DNA of 64,000 nt, from NCBI RefSeq assembly GCF_000482705.1, contig NZ_AXWO01000004.1, positions 293,088 through 357,087 on the forward strand, in the 5' to 3' direction. This DNA is from Glycomyces arizonensis DSM 44726. GTDB lineage: Bacteria > Actinomycetota > Actinomycetes > Mycobacteriales > Micromonosporaceae. A model generated the notes under the pieces. That model was not told the origin of the DNA, did no database searches, and was given only the letters and a program-made list of their open reading frames with translations. The position numbers were made by a program, and so were the translations under genes. Positions 8,943 to 17,072 of this stretch are shown piece by piece; the stretch's first letter is position 1, and each line of letters starts with the position of its first letter.

Positions 8943-9021
8943 ATCCTATAACATATATCCTATATGACATAATATTCTTATAGGTTATAGCTATAAAATA
9001 TAAGTTATAGGATATATAGCC
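8943..9021. repeat. AT-rich TATAGG/CCTATA island 1
   Basis: About 79 bp of nearly pure A/T in a very G+C-rich setting, built from CCTATAAC, ATATATCCTATA and their complements GTTATAGG and TATAGGATATAT. Distant parts can pair (8945-8964 with 9004-9017). It lies between the 3' end of the trypsin-like gene (stop at 9057) and the 5' side of tRNA-Gly. Three similar islands occur at 23831, 27571 and 45148. Confidence 0.8.
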
Positions 9022-9056
9022 TGTGTGGGCGGCCCACTCGCAGCCTCTCGCCCGGC

Positions 9057-9902
9057 TCACCCGGCCTGCGCCAGATCCTCCAGCCCTGCCACGATGTCGC
9101 CGTAGAGCTCGCCCACGTTCGTGTACACGCCGGGATGCCCCGGCTCGGCGCAGCCGTAGCCCCAGCTGACGATGCCGACCTGCACGGCCCGGCCGGATGC
9201 GACCGACATGAGCGGCCCGCCCGAGTCGCCCTGGCACGAGTCCACGCCGCCGTTCGCCAGATCGCCGGCGCAGAGCATCGACGCGGCGTCGAACTCGTCG
9301 CCGTACGCCTCGGCGCAGTCGGCGTCGGAGACGTGCGGGACGCGGGCGAACCTGAGCTCGTCCGGGGCCGTGCCGTCCTCGGTCACGCCCCAACCGGCGA
9401 CCTCCAGCACGCCCCAGTCGGGACGGTCGGCGACGGCGAGCGGGATCGGCCGGGCGCCGACGACCGGCTCGGTGAGCTGGAGCAGCGACCAGTCGTCCGA
9501 CATGGACTCCCCGTCGAAGCCGTCGGCGACGTGGATCTCGGCGACCTCGTACGCCTCGGTCGCGGTGATGTCGACCGAACCGTGCCGGACGACCACGTCA
9601 CCGGGCGCGCTGTCGACCGTGCAGTGGGCGGCGGTGAGCACGACGTCGTCCTCGACCAGGGAGCCGCCGCAGTAGTTGTAGGACGGGTCCGCGGCGTCGG
9701 CCAGGGCCACCATCCACGGGTACTGGCCGTCGGCGGCCGGTGCGCCGCCGATGACCTCGGTGTTGATATCGCGGTTGATATCGCTCCGGTCGGGCGCCTC
9801 GGCGGCGAGGGCGCCGGTCGAGGTCATCGCCAGTGCGGCCGCGCCGAGGAGGGCGGCGAGGCCGACTCCGAGGCGAGCGAGAAGTCTGCTGCTGTGGTGC
9901 AC
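9057..9902 (-). CDS. Secreted trypsin-like serine protease (S1A)
   Basis: A 281-residue protein with a signal peptide (residues 1 to about 34, ending ALAAEA), a short propeptide, and a mature N-terminus at about IGGAPAADGQYPWMVAL. The catalytic triad is His93 (LTAAHC), Asp137 (DDWSLLQL) and Ser227 (GDSGGPL). Cysteines (YNYC, AHC, DADC, LCAG, DSC) are placed for the usual disulfides. Asp221 just before SCQGDSGG is where trypsins carry their S1-pocket acid, so Arg/Lys specificity is likely. It stands alone; upstream is an A/T-rich promoter region (9990-10060), downstream AT island 1. Confidence 0.93.
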   Translation of the reverse strand: MHHSSRLLARLGVGLAALLGAAALAMTSTGALAAEAPDRSDINRDINTEVIGGAPAADGQYPWMVALADAADPSYNYCGGSLVEDDVVLTAAHCTVDSAPGDVVVRHGSVDITATEAYEVAEIHVADGFDGESMSDDWSLLQLTEPVVGARPIPLAVADRPDWGVLEVAGWGVTEDGTAPDELRFARVPHVSDADCAEAYGDEFDAASMLCAGDLANGGVDSCQGDSGGPLMSVASGRAVQVGIVSWGYGCAEPGHPGVYTNVGELYGDIVAGLEDLAQAG

Positions 9903-10122
9903 GCGCGGTCCTTCCGAGACGGGTCGTCGAAGGCGGCGGTTTCACGCCGCGACCGCAGCCTACGGGAACTCGCCCCGGAGCAGTAGATTTCTCGCATAAC
10001 AGATTTTTATGTGGATCAATCTGAATCAAGGATCTTTCCGATTAATACGGACGTCTCATCCTGAAGGGAAAGGCGCGATGATTGTCTGGACGCCGTCGCG
10101 AAGCCCACTCGAATACCGGCGC

Positions 10123-10596
10123 TCACCGCTTCTCGCTACGCAGTTCCTTGCCCAAGTGCAGCGATCCGTCAGTGCGGGCGTAGTAGCCGAACGGGGTCAC
10201 GGGCCGGTAGCCGAGCGCCTCGTACATCGCGATGGCCTCGGGTTGGCGCGGGCCCGTCTCCAGGACGACGCGCTTGCGTCCGGCCTCGGCGGCGGAGGCC
10301 TCGACCGCGGCCACGAGCAGCCGCGCCAGTCCGCGGCGGCGGGAGGTCTCACGCACGTAGACGCGCTTCATCTCGGCGTCGTCGTCCTCGTGGGCGCGCC
10401 AGCCGCCGCACCCGGCGGGCTCGCCGTCGGCGTCGAAGGCGACGAAGAAGTCGCCGTTCGGGGGATCGAAGTCGTCGGTCTCGAGCGGCGTCTGGTCCCC
10501 GTCGCCGTAGCGGCGGACGTATTCGACCTGGATCTCGGCGCAGAGCTCCTGCGCCACAGCGCTTGCGAACGGGGTTCTCTCAAGGGTGAACTGCAC
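10123..10596 (-). CDS. GNAT-family N-acetyltransferase
   Basis: About 157 residues from a GTG at 10596 (VQFTLERTPF). An upstream in-frame ATG at 10662 would add 22 non-conserved residues. The acetyl-CoA site is EMKRVYVRETSRRRGLARLL (motif A, RRxGLA), followed by VLETGPRQPEAIAMYEALGY (motif B), which is the closing part of a GNAT fold. It lies alone between the protease and the PP2C gene. Substrate unknown. Confidence 0.85.
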   Translation of the reverse strand: MQFTLERTPFASAVAQELCAEIQVEYVRRYGDGDQTPLETDDFDPPNGDFFVAFDADGEPAGCGGWRAHEDDDAEMKRVYVRETSRRRGLARLLVAAVEASAAEAGRKRVVLETGPRQPEAIAMYEALGYRPVTPFGYYARTDGSLHLGKELRSEKR

Positions 10597-10968
10597 GCAC
10601 CAACATTGGCACGGCGGCCCTCTGCCCGCCAGCGGTTGTGACCGGCGCCAGGCGCCGCCCACGATTGCCCCGCGGCTTTCGGCACCGACCGAACAGTGGA
10701 CTCCTCATCGTTCTTTTCGTCGTATACGACTGTCCGAACGCACAGAGATCGAGACGCGCGGCGCGGTGCCCTCCTCCAGGAAGGGAACCAACTCGGCGAC
10801 CATTACGATCTTCACATCGGAGATTCTCGAAATCAAGTGCGAGAATCTCGACAGACCCGGGCGGCCGGGAGGCCGTTCCCGCGCTTTCCCATGGGCCCGA
10901 ACCCATGGGCCCGGGTGAGGCCCACCGCGGCCCCGGACCGGTCAGGGAGGAAGGAGGCGTTCACCGAG
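10597..10968. other. Intergenic region with a perfect inverted repeat and a tandem duplication
   Basis: No gene is seen. The region holds a perfect 10-bp-arm inverted repeat, GAGATTCTCG / CGAGAATCTC, at 10820-10849 (10-nt loop), and a tandem CCCATGGGCCCG duplication at 10888-10899 and 10902-10913. It presumably contains divergent promoters for the acetyltransferase (-) and the PP2C phosphatase (+). Confidence 0.6.
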
Positions 10969-12072
10969 ATGCGCACCCCGCTGCAACGCGGCTTCCGCAC
11001 TGTGCCCGCGGACCAGTCGACCGGCTGGATGTCGCCGTCCGTGCGCTCGGTGTTCACCGTCGCCTTCGTCACGGTCGTGGTCCTGGTGGCCCTCCAGCTG
11101 GCGGTGCGCGACCACCTGCACGCGGTGCCCTGGCTGGCGCTGCCGCCCCTGGTCTCCTCGGCGTTCCTGGCCTGGCGCTGGGTCGTGGCCGTCGGCGTGG
11201 CGAGCATCGTCGGCTTCTTCGCCTACCTGTGGATCCTCTACGACTTCAGCGTCCTGACCGCTCTGAACCACCCCGTCGACTTCCTCGTGGTGGGCGCGGC
11301 GGTCGCCATCGCGGTGGCGGTCTCGGTGGTCCGAGAGCGCGACGACGATCGGCTGCGGCGATTGACGCAGCTGGCCCTGGTGGTGCAGCAGGCGATCCTG
11401 CGGCCCATCGACAACCGCCTGGGGCCGTTCGACATCGCGGCCCGCTACGTCTCGGCGCGGTCGGGGGCCGAGATCGGCGGCGACCTGTACGAGGCGCTCG
11501 ACACCGAGTACGGGGTGCGGATCGTCATCGGCGACGTGCGCGGCAAGGGCCTGGACGCGGTGCGGCTGTCCTCGACCGTGCTCGGCTCGTTCCGGCACGT
11601 CGCGTTCGAGCGGCCCGACCAGCGGCGCATGGTCGACGACCTCGACCACGCCGTGGCCCGCAACGCCGACGAGGAGGACTTCGTGACCGCGATCCTGCTC
11701 CAGGAGCGCGGCGGGACCCTCGAGATCGTCAACTGCGGGCACCCGGCGCCGATGCTGGTGCGCGACGGCGTCGCCTCCTACCTGGAGCCCGAGTCGATGG
11801 CGCCGCCGCTGGGACTGGGCCCCTCGGCGCGGGAGCTGACGGTGCGGCTCCAGCCGGGCGACCGGATCTTCCTCTACACCGACGGCCTCGCCGAGGCGCG
11901 GCAGGACGGGGAGTTCTTCCCGATCCGCGACCGCGCGTGGAGCCTCATCGGGCACGGCAACGTGGGCGACGGCCTGGCGTCGCTGGAGACGGCGCTGCGC
12001 CGCTGGGTCGGCGGCCCGCTGACCGACGACATCGCCCTGATGCTCCTCGACTACCGCCCGGAGCCCGACTAG
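10969..12072 (+). CDS. Membrane-anchored PP2C (SpoIIE/RsbU-type) Ser/Thr phosphatase
   Basis: A 367-residue protein. The ATG at 10969 has a strong AAGGAGG site 11 bp upstream; longer in-frame starts reach back to 10696 without support. The first 120 residues hold three to four hydrophobic segments (for example VRSVFTVAFVTVVVLVALQL). The cytoplasmic part is a SpoIIE/PP2C domain with metal-binding acids in GAEIGGDLYEA, VIGDVRGKGLDA and the closing DDIALMLL. Such enzymes dephosphorylate anti-anti-sigma factors. The nearest STAS partner in this window is far away at 55832. Signal sensed by the membrane part unknown. Confidence 0.9.
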   Translation: MRTPLQRGFRTVPADQSTGWMSPSVRSVFTVAFVTVVVLVALQLAVRDHLHAVPWLALPPLVSSAFLAWRWVVAVGVASIVGFFAYLWILYDFSVLTALNHPVDFLVVGAAVAIAVAVSVVRERDDDRLRRLTQLALVVQQAILRPIDNRLGPFDIAARYVSARSGAEIGGDLYEALDTEYGVRIVIGDVRGKGLDAVRLSSTVLGSFRHVAFERPDQRRMVDDLDHAVARNADEEDFVTAILLQERGGTLEIVNCGHPAPMLVRDGVASYLEPESMAPPLGLGPSARELTVRLQPGDRIFLYTDGLAEARQDGEFFPIRDRAWSLIGHGNVGDGLASLETALRRWVGGPLTDDIALMLLDYRPEPD

Positions 12073-12082
12073 CGCTCGTCGT

Positions 12083-12268
12083 TCAGGTGGGCGGCGCGAC
12101 GGGGCCGCCGACGGGCACGGCCAGCGCCTCCTCGCCGCGTTCGGCGGCCACCTCGGCGGCGGGGAGCGTGCGGAACGCCGCGGTCGTCTTGCTCCGGGTG
12201 CGGCGGTGGCGGCCCCGGTAGGTCGGTCGGGTCTTCGAGGCGATGCGGTCGGCGACGGTTCGGATCAT
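12083..12268 (-). CDS. Small basic hypothetical protein
   Basis: A 61-residue product, MIRTVADRIASKTRPTY and onward, rich in Arg/Lys in its first half. The ATG at 12268 is preceded by AAGGAG at good spacing, the main support for expression. It is convergent with the PP2C gene (11 bp apart). No family recognised. Confidence 0.45.
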   Translation of the reverse strand: MIRTVADRIASKTRPTYRGRHRRTRSKTTAAFRTLPAAEVAAERGEEALAVPVGGPVAPPT

Positions 12269-12751
12269 CGGGAGGCTCCTTGCGGTGGTGGGCACGCACC
12301 GGCTCGCGAAGGCTCGCGAGCGGGTCGTCGGTGCTGCCGGGCGGGACTGCGCCGGTGGGCTGCGGTGGTGTTTCTCGGCGATGGTGCGTGGTGTTACCGG
12401 GCTGGGTGCGGTGGTGTTCTCGGCGGGACTGTGTTGTTGGTGAGGCAGTGCTGTCGGTAGGACTGTGCTGCTCTGTCGTGCTGTTCGTCGTGTCGCTCGG
12501 CGGCTGGGGCCGCCCGGGCGACGGGCTGTTCGGCGGTCGTGCGGCGCCGTGCGGGCGGATGTCGCACAGGCGGTCTGTCGTTTAGTTCAACGAAGCACGT
12601 CTTTGCTGGTTACGGTGATACCCGGAAAATTACCCGCCACCTCCGACACACTGGATATGCGCTGGTCGCAGGCCGCTTCTCGCGGGATACTTGAGTTGAT
12701 TACCGGCGAGTAATATGATGGTGGTTACCACCGAGTAATGGAGGACCCGCA
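12269..12751. other. Intergenic region upstream of acyl-CoA dehydrogenase
   Basis: About 480 bp with no credible gene. The left two thirds are G/T-skewed low-complexity sequence. The last 60 bp are A/T-richer and carry the two operator-like boxes listed separately. It should contain the promoters of the small basic gene (-) and the dehydrogenase (+). Confidence 0.5.
12700..12738. promoter_or_regulatory. Two direct TTACC-N4-GAGTAA operator-like boxes
   Basis: TTACCGGCGAGTAA (12700-12713) and TTACCACCGAGTAA (12725-12738) are imperfect palindromes 25 bp apart, the second ending two bases before the GGAGG ribosome site. The TTAC-N6-GTAA form resembles TetR-type fatty-acid degradation operators of actinobacteria. 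A matching box precedes the EtfD-like gene at 61487. Confidence 0.6.
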
Positions 12752-14590
12752 ATGACGCACTTCCGCCACAACCTTCGCGATCTCGAGTTCAACCTCTTCG
12801 AGGTCTTCGGGGCCGACAAGATCCTGGACCACGACGCCTTCGGCGACCTCGACGTCGCCACCGCCCGTGAGATCCTCTCCGAGCTCGCGCGGCTGTCGGA
12901 AGAGGAGTTCGCCGCCAGCTACGTCGAGGGCGACCGCAACCCGCCCGTCTACGACACCGCGAAGCAGGCGGTGGCCCTCCCCGAGTCCTTCAAGAAGTCC
13001 TTCCGCGCGTTCATGGAGTCCGACTACTGGCGCCTCGACCTGCCCGAGGAGCTCGGCGGGACCTCCTCGCCCCGCATGCTCTGGTGGGCCATGGCAGAGC
13101 TCGTCCTCGGCGCCAACCCGGCCCTGTGGATGTACGCCGCCGGGCCCTCCTTCGCGCACAGCCTGTTCATCGAGGGCACCGACGAGCAGAAGGAATGGGC
13201 CAAGCTCTTCGTCGAGCGGCAGTGGGGCGCCACCATGGTCCTCACCGAGCCCGACGCGGGCTCCGACGTCGGCGCCGGGCGCGCCAAGGCCTACAAGCAG
13301 CCCGACGGCTCCTGGCACATCGAGGGCGTCAAGCGGTTCATCACGTCGGGCGACCAGGACATGACCGACAACATCATCCACTACGTCCTCGCCCGCCCCG
13401 TCGGCGAAGAGGGCGCCGGCGGGCCCGGCACCAAGGGCCTGAGCCTGTTCATCGTGCCCAAGTACGAGTTCGATCCTCGGACCGGCGAGCTCGGCGAGCG
13501 CAACGGCGTCGTCGCCACCAACATCGAGCACAAGATGGGCCTGAAGGTCTCGGCCACCGCCGAGCTCACCTTCGGCGAGAAGACGCCCGCCAAGGGCTGG
13601 CTCCTCGGCGAGCGGCACGAGGGCATCCGGCAGATGTTCCTCATCATCGAGTACGCCCGGATGATGGTGGGCACCAAGGCCATCGCCGCGCTCTCGACCG
13701 GATACCTCAACGCCCTCGACTACGCCAAGAGCCGCATCCAGGGCGCCGACCTGCTCCAGTCGACCGATAAGACCGCGCCGCGCGTGCCGATCATCAAGCA
13801 CCCGGACGTGCGCCGCTCGCTCATGCTCCAGAAGAGCTACGCCGAGGGCCTGCGCGCCCTGGTCGCCTACACCGGGTCCTGGCAGGACAAGGAGCGCCTG
13901 GCCATCGCCGACGGCGACGAGGAGGCCGCCGAGACCGCCAAGCGCGTCAACGACCTCCTGCTGCCACTGGTCAAGGGCTGCGGTTCGGAGCGGGCCTTCG
14001 AGCTGCTGGCCTCCGAGTCGCTCCAGACGTTCGGCGGCTCGGGCTACCTCCAGGACTACCCGCTCGAGCAGTACCTGCGCGACGCGAAGATCGACACGCT
14101 GTACGAGGGCACCACCGCCATCCAGAGCCTCGACTTCCTGTTCCGCAAGATCATCAAGGACAACGGCGAGTCGCTCATGGCCGTCGCCGCCGAGATCATG
14201 CAGTCCACCGAGGACGGACATGGGGAGCTGGCCGAGGTCCGCGCCAAGGTCCTGCGCGCGCTCGGCGACGTCCAGGGCATCATCGAGGCGCTCCAGCCGG
14301 CCCTCATGGGACCCATGGACGGCCGCCCGCGCGACCTGTACAAGGCGGGCCTGCACTCGCGGCGCCTGCTGCTGGCCGTCGGCGACCTGATGGTGTCCTG
14401 GCTGCTGCTGCGCCAGGCCGAGATCGCCCAGGCGAAGCTCGATGGCGGTTCCGACGAGGACTTCTACCGCGGCAAGGTGGCCGCGGCGAAGTTCTTCTCC
14501 CGAGAGGTGCTGCCGCGCCTGACCGCCGACCGCAAGATCGTCGAGGCCGCCGACCTCACCGCGATGGACCTCCCGGACGAGGCCTTCTAG
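12752..14590 (+). CDS. Acyl-CoA dehydrogenase, long form with C-terminal extension (FadE-like)
   Basis: A 612-residue flavoprotein catalysing the first, FAD-dependent step of acyl-CoA beta-oxidation. The acyl-CoA dehydrogenase core has the FAD/substrate segment [17 protein letters not shown] (about 160-176), KRFITSGD, and [13 protein letters not shown], where Glu452 is the expected catalytic base. About 130 extra residues form the C-terminal domain of the longer actinobacterial and proteobacterial FadE group. Electrons pass to ETF and then probably to the EtfD-like protein at 59277-61433. Two boxes overlapping the promoter suggest fatty-acid-responsive repression. Chain-length specificity not predictable. 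Confidence 0.93.
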   Translation: MTHFRHNLRDLEFNLFEVFGADKILDHDAFGDLDVATAREILSELARLSEEEFAASYVEGDRNPPVYDTAKQAVALPESFKKSFRAFMESDYWRLDLPEELGGTSSPRMLWWAMAELVLGANPALWMYAAGPSFAHSLFIEGTDEQKEWAKLFVERQWGATMVLTEPDAGSDVGAGRAKAYKQPDGSWHIEGVKRFITSGDQDMTDNIIHYVLARPVGEEGAGGPGTKGLSLFIVPKYEFDPRTGELGERNGVVATNIEHKMGLKVSATAELTFGEKTPAKGWLLGERHEGIRQMFLIIEYARMMVGTKAIAALSTGYLNALDYAKSRIQGADLLQSTDKTAPRVPIIKHPDVRRSLMLQKSYAEGLRALVAYTGSWQDKERLAIADGDEEAAETAKRVNDLLLPLVKGCGSERAFELLASESLQTFGGSGYLQDYPLEQYLRDAKIDTLYEGTTAIQSLDFLFRKIIKDNGESLMAVAAEIMQSTEDGHGELAEVRAKVLRALGDVQGIIEALQPALMGPMDGRPRDLYKAGLHSRRLLLAVGDLMVSWLLLRQAEIAQAKLDGGSDEDFYRGKVAAAKFFSREVLPRLTADRKIVEAADLTAMDLPDEAF

Positions 14591-14600
14591 CCTCCCGCGT

Positions 14601-14632
14601 GAGCGCCCGGGCCCCCCGTGGCCCGGGCGCTC
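14601..14632. terminator. Bidirectional terminator hairpin
   Basis: A perfect 13-bp stem, GAGCGCCCGGGCC (14601-14613) with its complement at 14620-14632 and a 6-nt loop. It lies between the dehydrogenase stop and the stop codon of the convergent ESX-cluster gene, which it overlaps. Confidence 0.85.
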
Positions 14633-14960
14633 ACGCGTCCTCGCCGATGCCCATGAAATCCAGGTACGCGGAGAAGTCGCCTTCACCGGTGCCCGCGGCG
14701 GCGTCGGCGAGGGCCGCGGTCAGGCCGTGGAGGGTGCCGCGCAGGTACTGCAGGTTCCGCCACGTCGCGGCGTGGAACTCCAGGTACTCGGGGAGGGCGT
14801 TCTCGGCCGCCCCGGGCGCCGACCCGAACGCCGGGGCCCTGCTCAACGTGCCCTCGCGGAGCACCGGGATCACGTCGTTCTCCAACTCCTCCAGCAGCTC
14901 CAGCAGGAACTGCCGGTACTCCTCGAGTGCGGTCGCGTCGAATACGCGCTCGGTCGCCAT
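14631..14960 (-). CDS. Small helical protein at edge of ESX-like cluster
   Basis: A 109-residue acidic, probably all-helical protein (MATERVFDATALEEYRQFLL, then AATWRNLQYLRGTLHGLTAALADA). It has a single Trp but no clear W-x-G turn. The size, helical pattern and position next to WXG100-like genes suggest an ESX-associated small protein or chaperone/partner. It ends in the terminator shared with the dehydrogenase and starts 52 bp downstream of the stop of the large PPE-like gene on the same strand. No specific family recognised. Confidence 0.7.
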   Translation of the reverse strand: MATERVFDATALEEYRQFLLELLEELENDVIPVLREGTLSRAPAFGSAPGAAENALPEYLEFHAATWRNLQYLRGTLHGLTAALADAAAGTGEGDFSAYLDFMGIGEDA

Positions 14961-15011
14961 CGTCTCCGGTCCTTCCTCTTCGAATCGTGCGGCTCAGTCG
15001 GATCGCGCGGC

Positions 15012-16556
15012 TCACTTGAACGGGTCGTCTTTGGCGGGGACGTAGCCCCAGACATTGCCGGTCTCCCGGTTCAGCAGGCGCCCGTCGTCGTCCTTCTCGG
15101 TCTCTTCCCCGTCCTTGTCCTTCGCGGCGCCCGAGCCCTTCGCCGGGGGCGACCCCGGGGCGGCGCCTACGGCCGCCGCCCGGGGGCCGCCCGTGCCGCC
15201 CGCGCCACCGGTGGTCAGCGGGGCGACGGTGGGGGAGGCCGTGAACGGGCTCGAAGTGGTCGACGCGGTCGAGACGACGGCAGCCGGGCCGCCGCCCCCG
15301 CCGGGGGCGACACCGCCGAATCCGCCCCCGGCCAGACCGCCCGACACCTCGCCGTCGTCGTCGTCTTCACTGGGGGACCAAGGCGTCTCGTCGGCCTCGT
15401 CAGGCTCCTCCCGCGCGGTGGAGCCGTCGCCGCTCGGCGGCACCGGGCTCGGGTCCTGCGTCGCCTGGGGCGCCGCGGGAGCGGCCGGGTGCTCGACCTC
15501 GGGCGACGCCAAGTCCATATAGTTCTGATCGGCCGACGACGGGAACGGCCGGTCGTCCCCGGTGGTCGCAAGCGCCGCGAACTCGGCGCTCTGGTCGGCC
15601 CGCTTCTGCGCGATGTCCTCGTCGATCGCCGCCTGCCGCCCCTGGTAGGCGGCCAGCTCGGCCTCGACGCGCGGCCCGTACTGCTCCTCGGCGTCCTCGG
15701 CGGCCAGCAGCCGCACCGGCGAGACGAGCGCGCCGAGGCCGCTCAGACGCTCGCCCACCTTCTCCTCGATGAACTCCCGCACCTCGGTGGCCAGGCCTGG
15801 GTCGGCCCCGGCCAGTTCGAGCGCCCGCTCGGCCTGCTCGCAGCTCATCGTGATGCAGTCGCCGTGCCACCACGCCGGCCGCACATGGATCGCCGTCAGA
15901 TTGCTCCACTCGCCTTCGATGCCCACCATCGGCGCCGGATAGGGGATCTCGCCCGAATCGCCGCCCTGGAGCGTGTACACGGCCTCCTCGCGGTGCCGCA
16001 GCTCGGCCGCCGTGTCCTCGATGTCGTCCAGGACGCCCTCCATGAGCGAGCGCGCCTGGTCGACCTGGGCGGCGAACGCGTCGAAGTCGTCGCCCGCCCA
16101 GTTCTCGGCGAGCGCGGCCAGCTTCGACCTGACGCGCTCGGGCCACTCGCCGACGCGCGCGGCCACCTCGCCGGTCCAGCCCTCGCGCAGCCGCTGCAGC
16201 GAGAAGCCGTCGGGCGCTTCGGGACGCACCGCGCGCACCGCGGACCGGAAGTCCTCCTCGGTCGGATACGCCATGCCCTCGCAGCGCGGCTTGAACCGGT
16301 AGAGCTGCTCGGGGACCGGCACGGCCGACGCCAGCTGCTGCCAGTCGGCCTCCGCCGGATGCGCGGTCGGATGCGGGCACGCCCCCGCCGAGCACCCGGC
16401 GCGGCTCCCGCCCGCCTCCAGCGACGACGTGTCGCCGAACGCGATCGTCCACGACGTCGGCGACGGCACTGTCGGGAACTCCACGCCCTGCCACGCCTCG
16501 CCGCTGTACGTGCCGACCGTGAACTCGAACTCGAACTCGAACTGGCCGTCGCTCAT
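15012..16556 (-). CDS. Large WXG100/PPE-like protein with Gly/Pro-rich tail (putative ESX substrate)
   Basis: A 514-residue protein. The frame is open far upstream, but the ATG at 16556 (MSDGQFEFEFEF) is the plausible start beside the divergent promoter. Residues 1 to about 330 are Trp-rich and largely helical (WTGEVAARVGEWPERVRSKL, ENWAGDDFDAFAAQVDQA), like the long helical hairpins of type VII secretion substrates. The rest is an acidic Pro/Gly-rich linker. The last 22 residues hold VWGYVPAKDDPFK, sharing VWG-x5-DDP-[FY]-x-end with the divergent gene at 17073. No enzymatic domain is visible. Secretion by an ESX machine encoded elsewhere is inferred. Confidence 0.75.
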   Translation of the reverse strand: MSDGQFEFEFEFTVGTYSGEAWQGVEFPTVPSPTSWTIAFGDTSSLEAGGSRAGCSAGACPHPTAHPAEADWQQLASAVPVPEQLYRFKPRCEGMAYPTEEDFRSAVRAVRPEAPDGFSLQRLREGWTGEVAARVGEWPERVRSKLAALAENWAGDDFDAFAAQVDQARSLMEGVLDDIEDTAAELRHREEAVYTLQGGDSGEIPYPAPMVGIEGEWSNLTAIHVRPAWWHGDCITMSCEQAERALELAGADPGLATEVREFIEEKVGERLSGLGALVSPVRLLAAEDAEEQYGPRVEAELAAYQGRQAAIDEDIAQKRADQSAEFAALATTGDDRPFPSSADQNYMDLASPEVEHPAAPAAPQATQDPSPVPPSGDGSTAREEPDEADETPWSPSEDDDDGEVSGGLAGGGFGGVAPGGGGGPAAVVSTASTTSSPFTASPTVAPLTTGGAGGTGGPRAAAVGAAPGSPPAKGSGAAKDKDGEETEKDDDGRLLNRETGNVWGYVPAKDDPFK

Positions 16557-16614
16557 GGGCAGCGCACCTCCATCCAGGTCGTTCGGCTGCGGACTCCAAT
16601 GGAACGACGCGCTG

Positions 16615-16664
16615 TCACGGATCGGTCCCCGACTCGCGGAGCCGAGTCGGGGACCGACCCGTGA
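16615..16664. promoter_or_regulatory. 22-bp-arm inverted repeat in divergent ESX promoter
   Basis: The arms 16615-16636 and 16643-16664 are complementary over 22 bp with one mismatch and a 6-nt loop. They lie between divergent starts at 16556 and 16740. The word GTCACGGATCGG (16614-16625) recurs at 19876-19887, upstream of the STAND/SARP regulator. It could be an operator or a strong hairpin insulating the two transcripts. Confidence 0.7.
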
Positions 16665-16739
16665 CGGGACGGCGCACATTGCCACAGACGCCGTCGGGCG
16701 TCCGCCCGTCAAGGGCGCACCGACCTCAGGGAGGCAACC

Positions 16740-17063
16740 ATGACCGTGCACATGGACGTGCCGGAAGTGCGAGCGGGCGGCGGCGCGCTGCGCACGCTCG
16801 CACCCCGCGTGCGGGGCGCGTCGAGCCGAGTGGAGCGCCCGGCGGCCGCCGCCGCGGAGCAGAACGCCGGCTTCGCCGCCGGCGGGGCGGGCGGCGACTG
16901 GCAGGCCGCCTTCGCGGCGGACGTCGCCAGCGTCGAGAGCCGCCAGATCTGGCAAGGCGAGCAGGTCGCAGGCTGCGCCGACGACATGGAGGCCAGCGAC
17001 GCCGCGATCGGCGGCCGCTTCAACACCATCGCCGGCGAGATCCCCGCCGCCCGTCCGAAATAG
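16740..17063 (+). CDS. EspC/WXG100-like small ESX protein
   Basis: A 107-residue helical protein starting 7 bp after GGGAGG. It begins MTVHMDVPEVRAGGGALRTL and carries AGGDWQAAFAADVASVESRQ, a helix-turn-helix hairpin with Trp near the turn, as in EspC/DUF-type excreted ESX proteins. The first gene of a two-gene operon: the next start is 10 bp after its stop. Such pairs are normally co-secreted as a heterodimer. Assignment to a named subfamily is inferred from length, context and the W turn. Confidence 0.7.
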   Translation: MTVHMDVPEVRAGGGALRTLAPRVRGASSRVERPAAAAAEQNAGFAAGGAGGDWQAAFAADVASVESRQIWQGEQVAGCADDMEASDAAIGGRFNTIAGEIPAARPK

Positions 17064-17072
17064 GAGACCGCC

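Noticed and set aside
14727..16664. Long plus-strand frame opposite the large ESX-like gene
   Set aside because: The product is low-complexity Arg/Gly/Leu. The minus-strand gene has the credible helical protein, start and tail motif.
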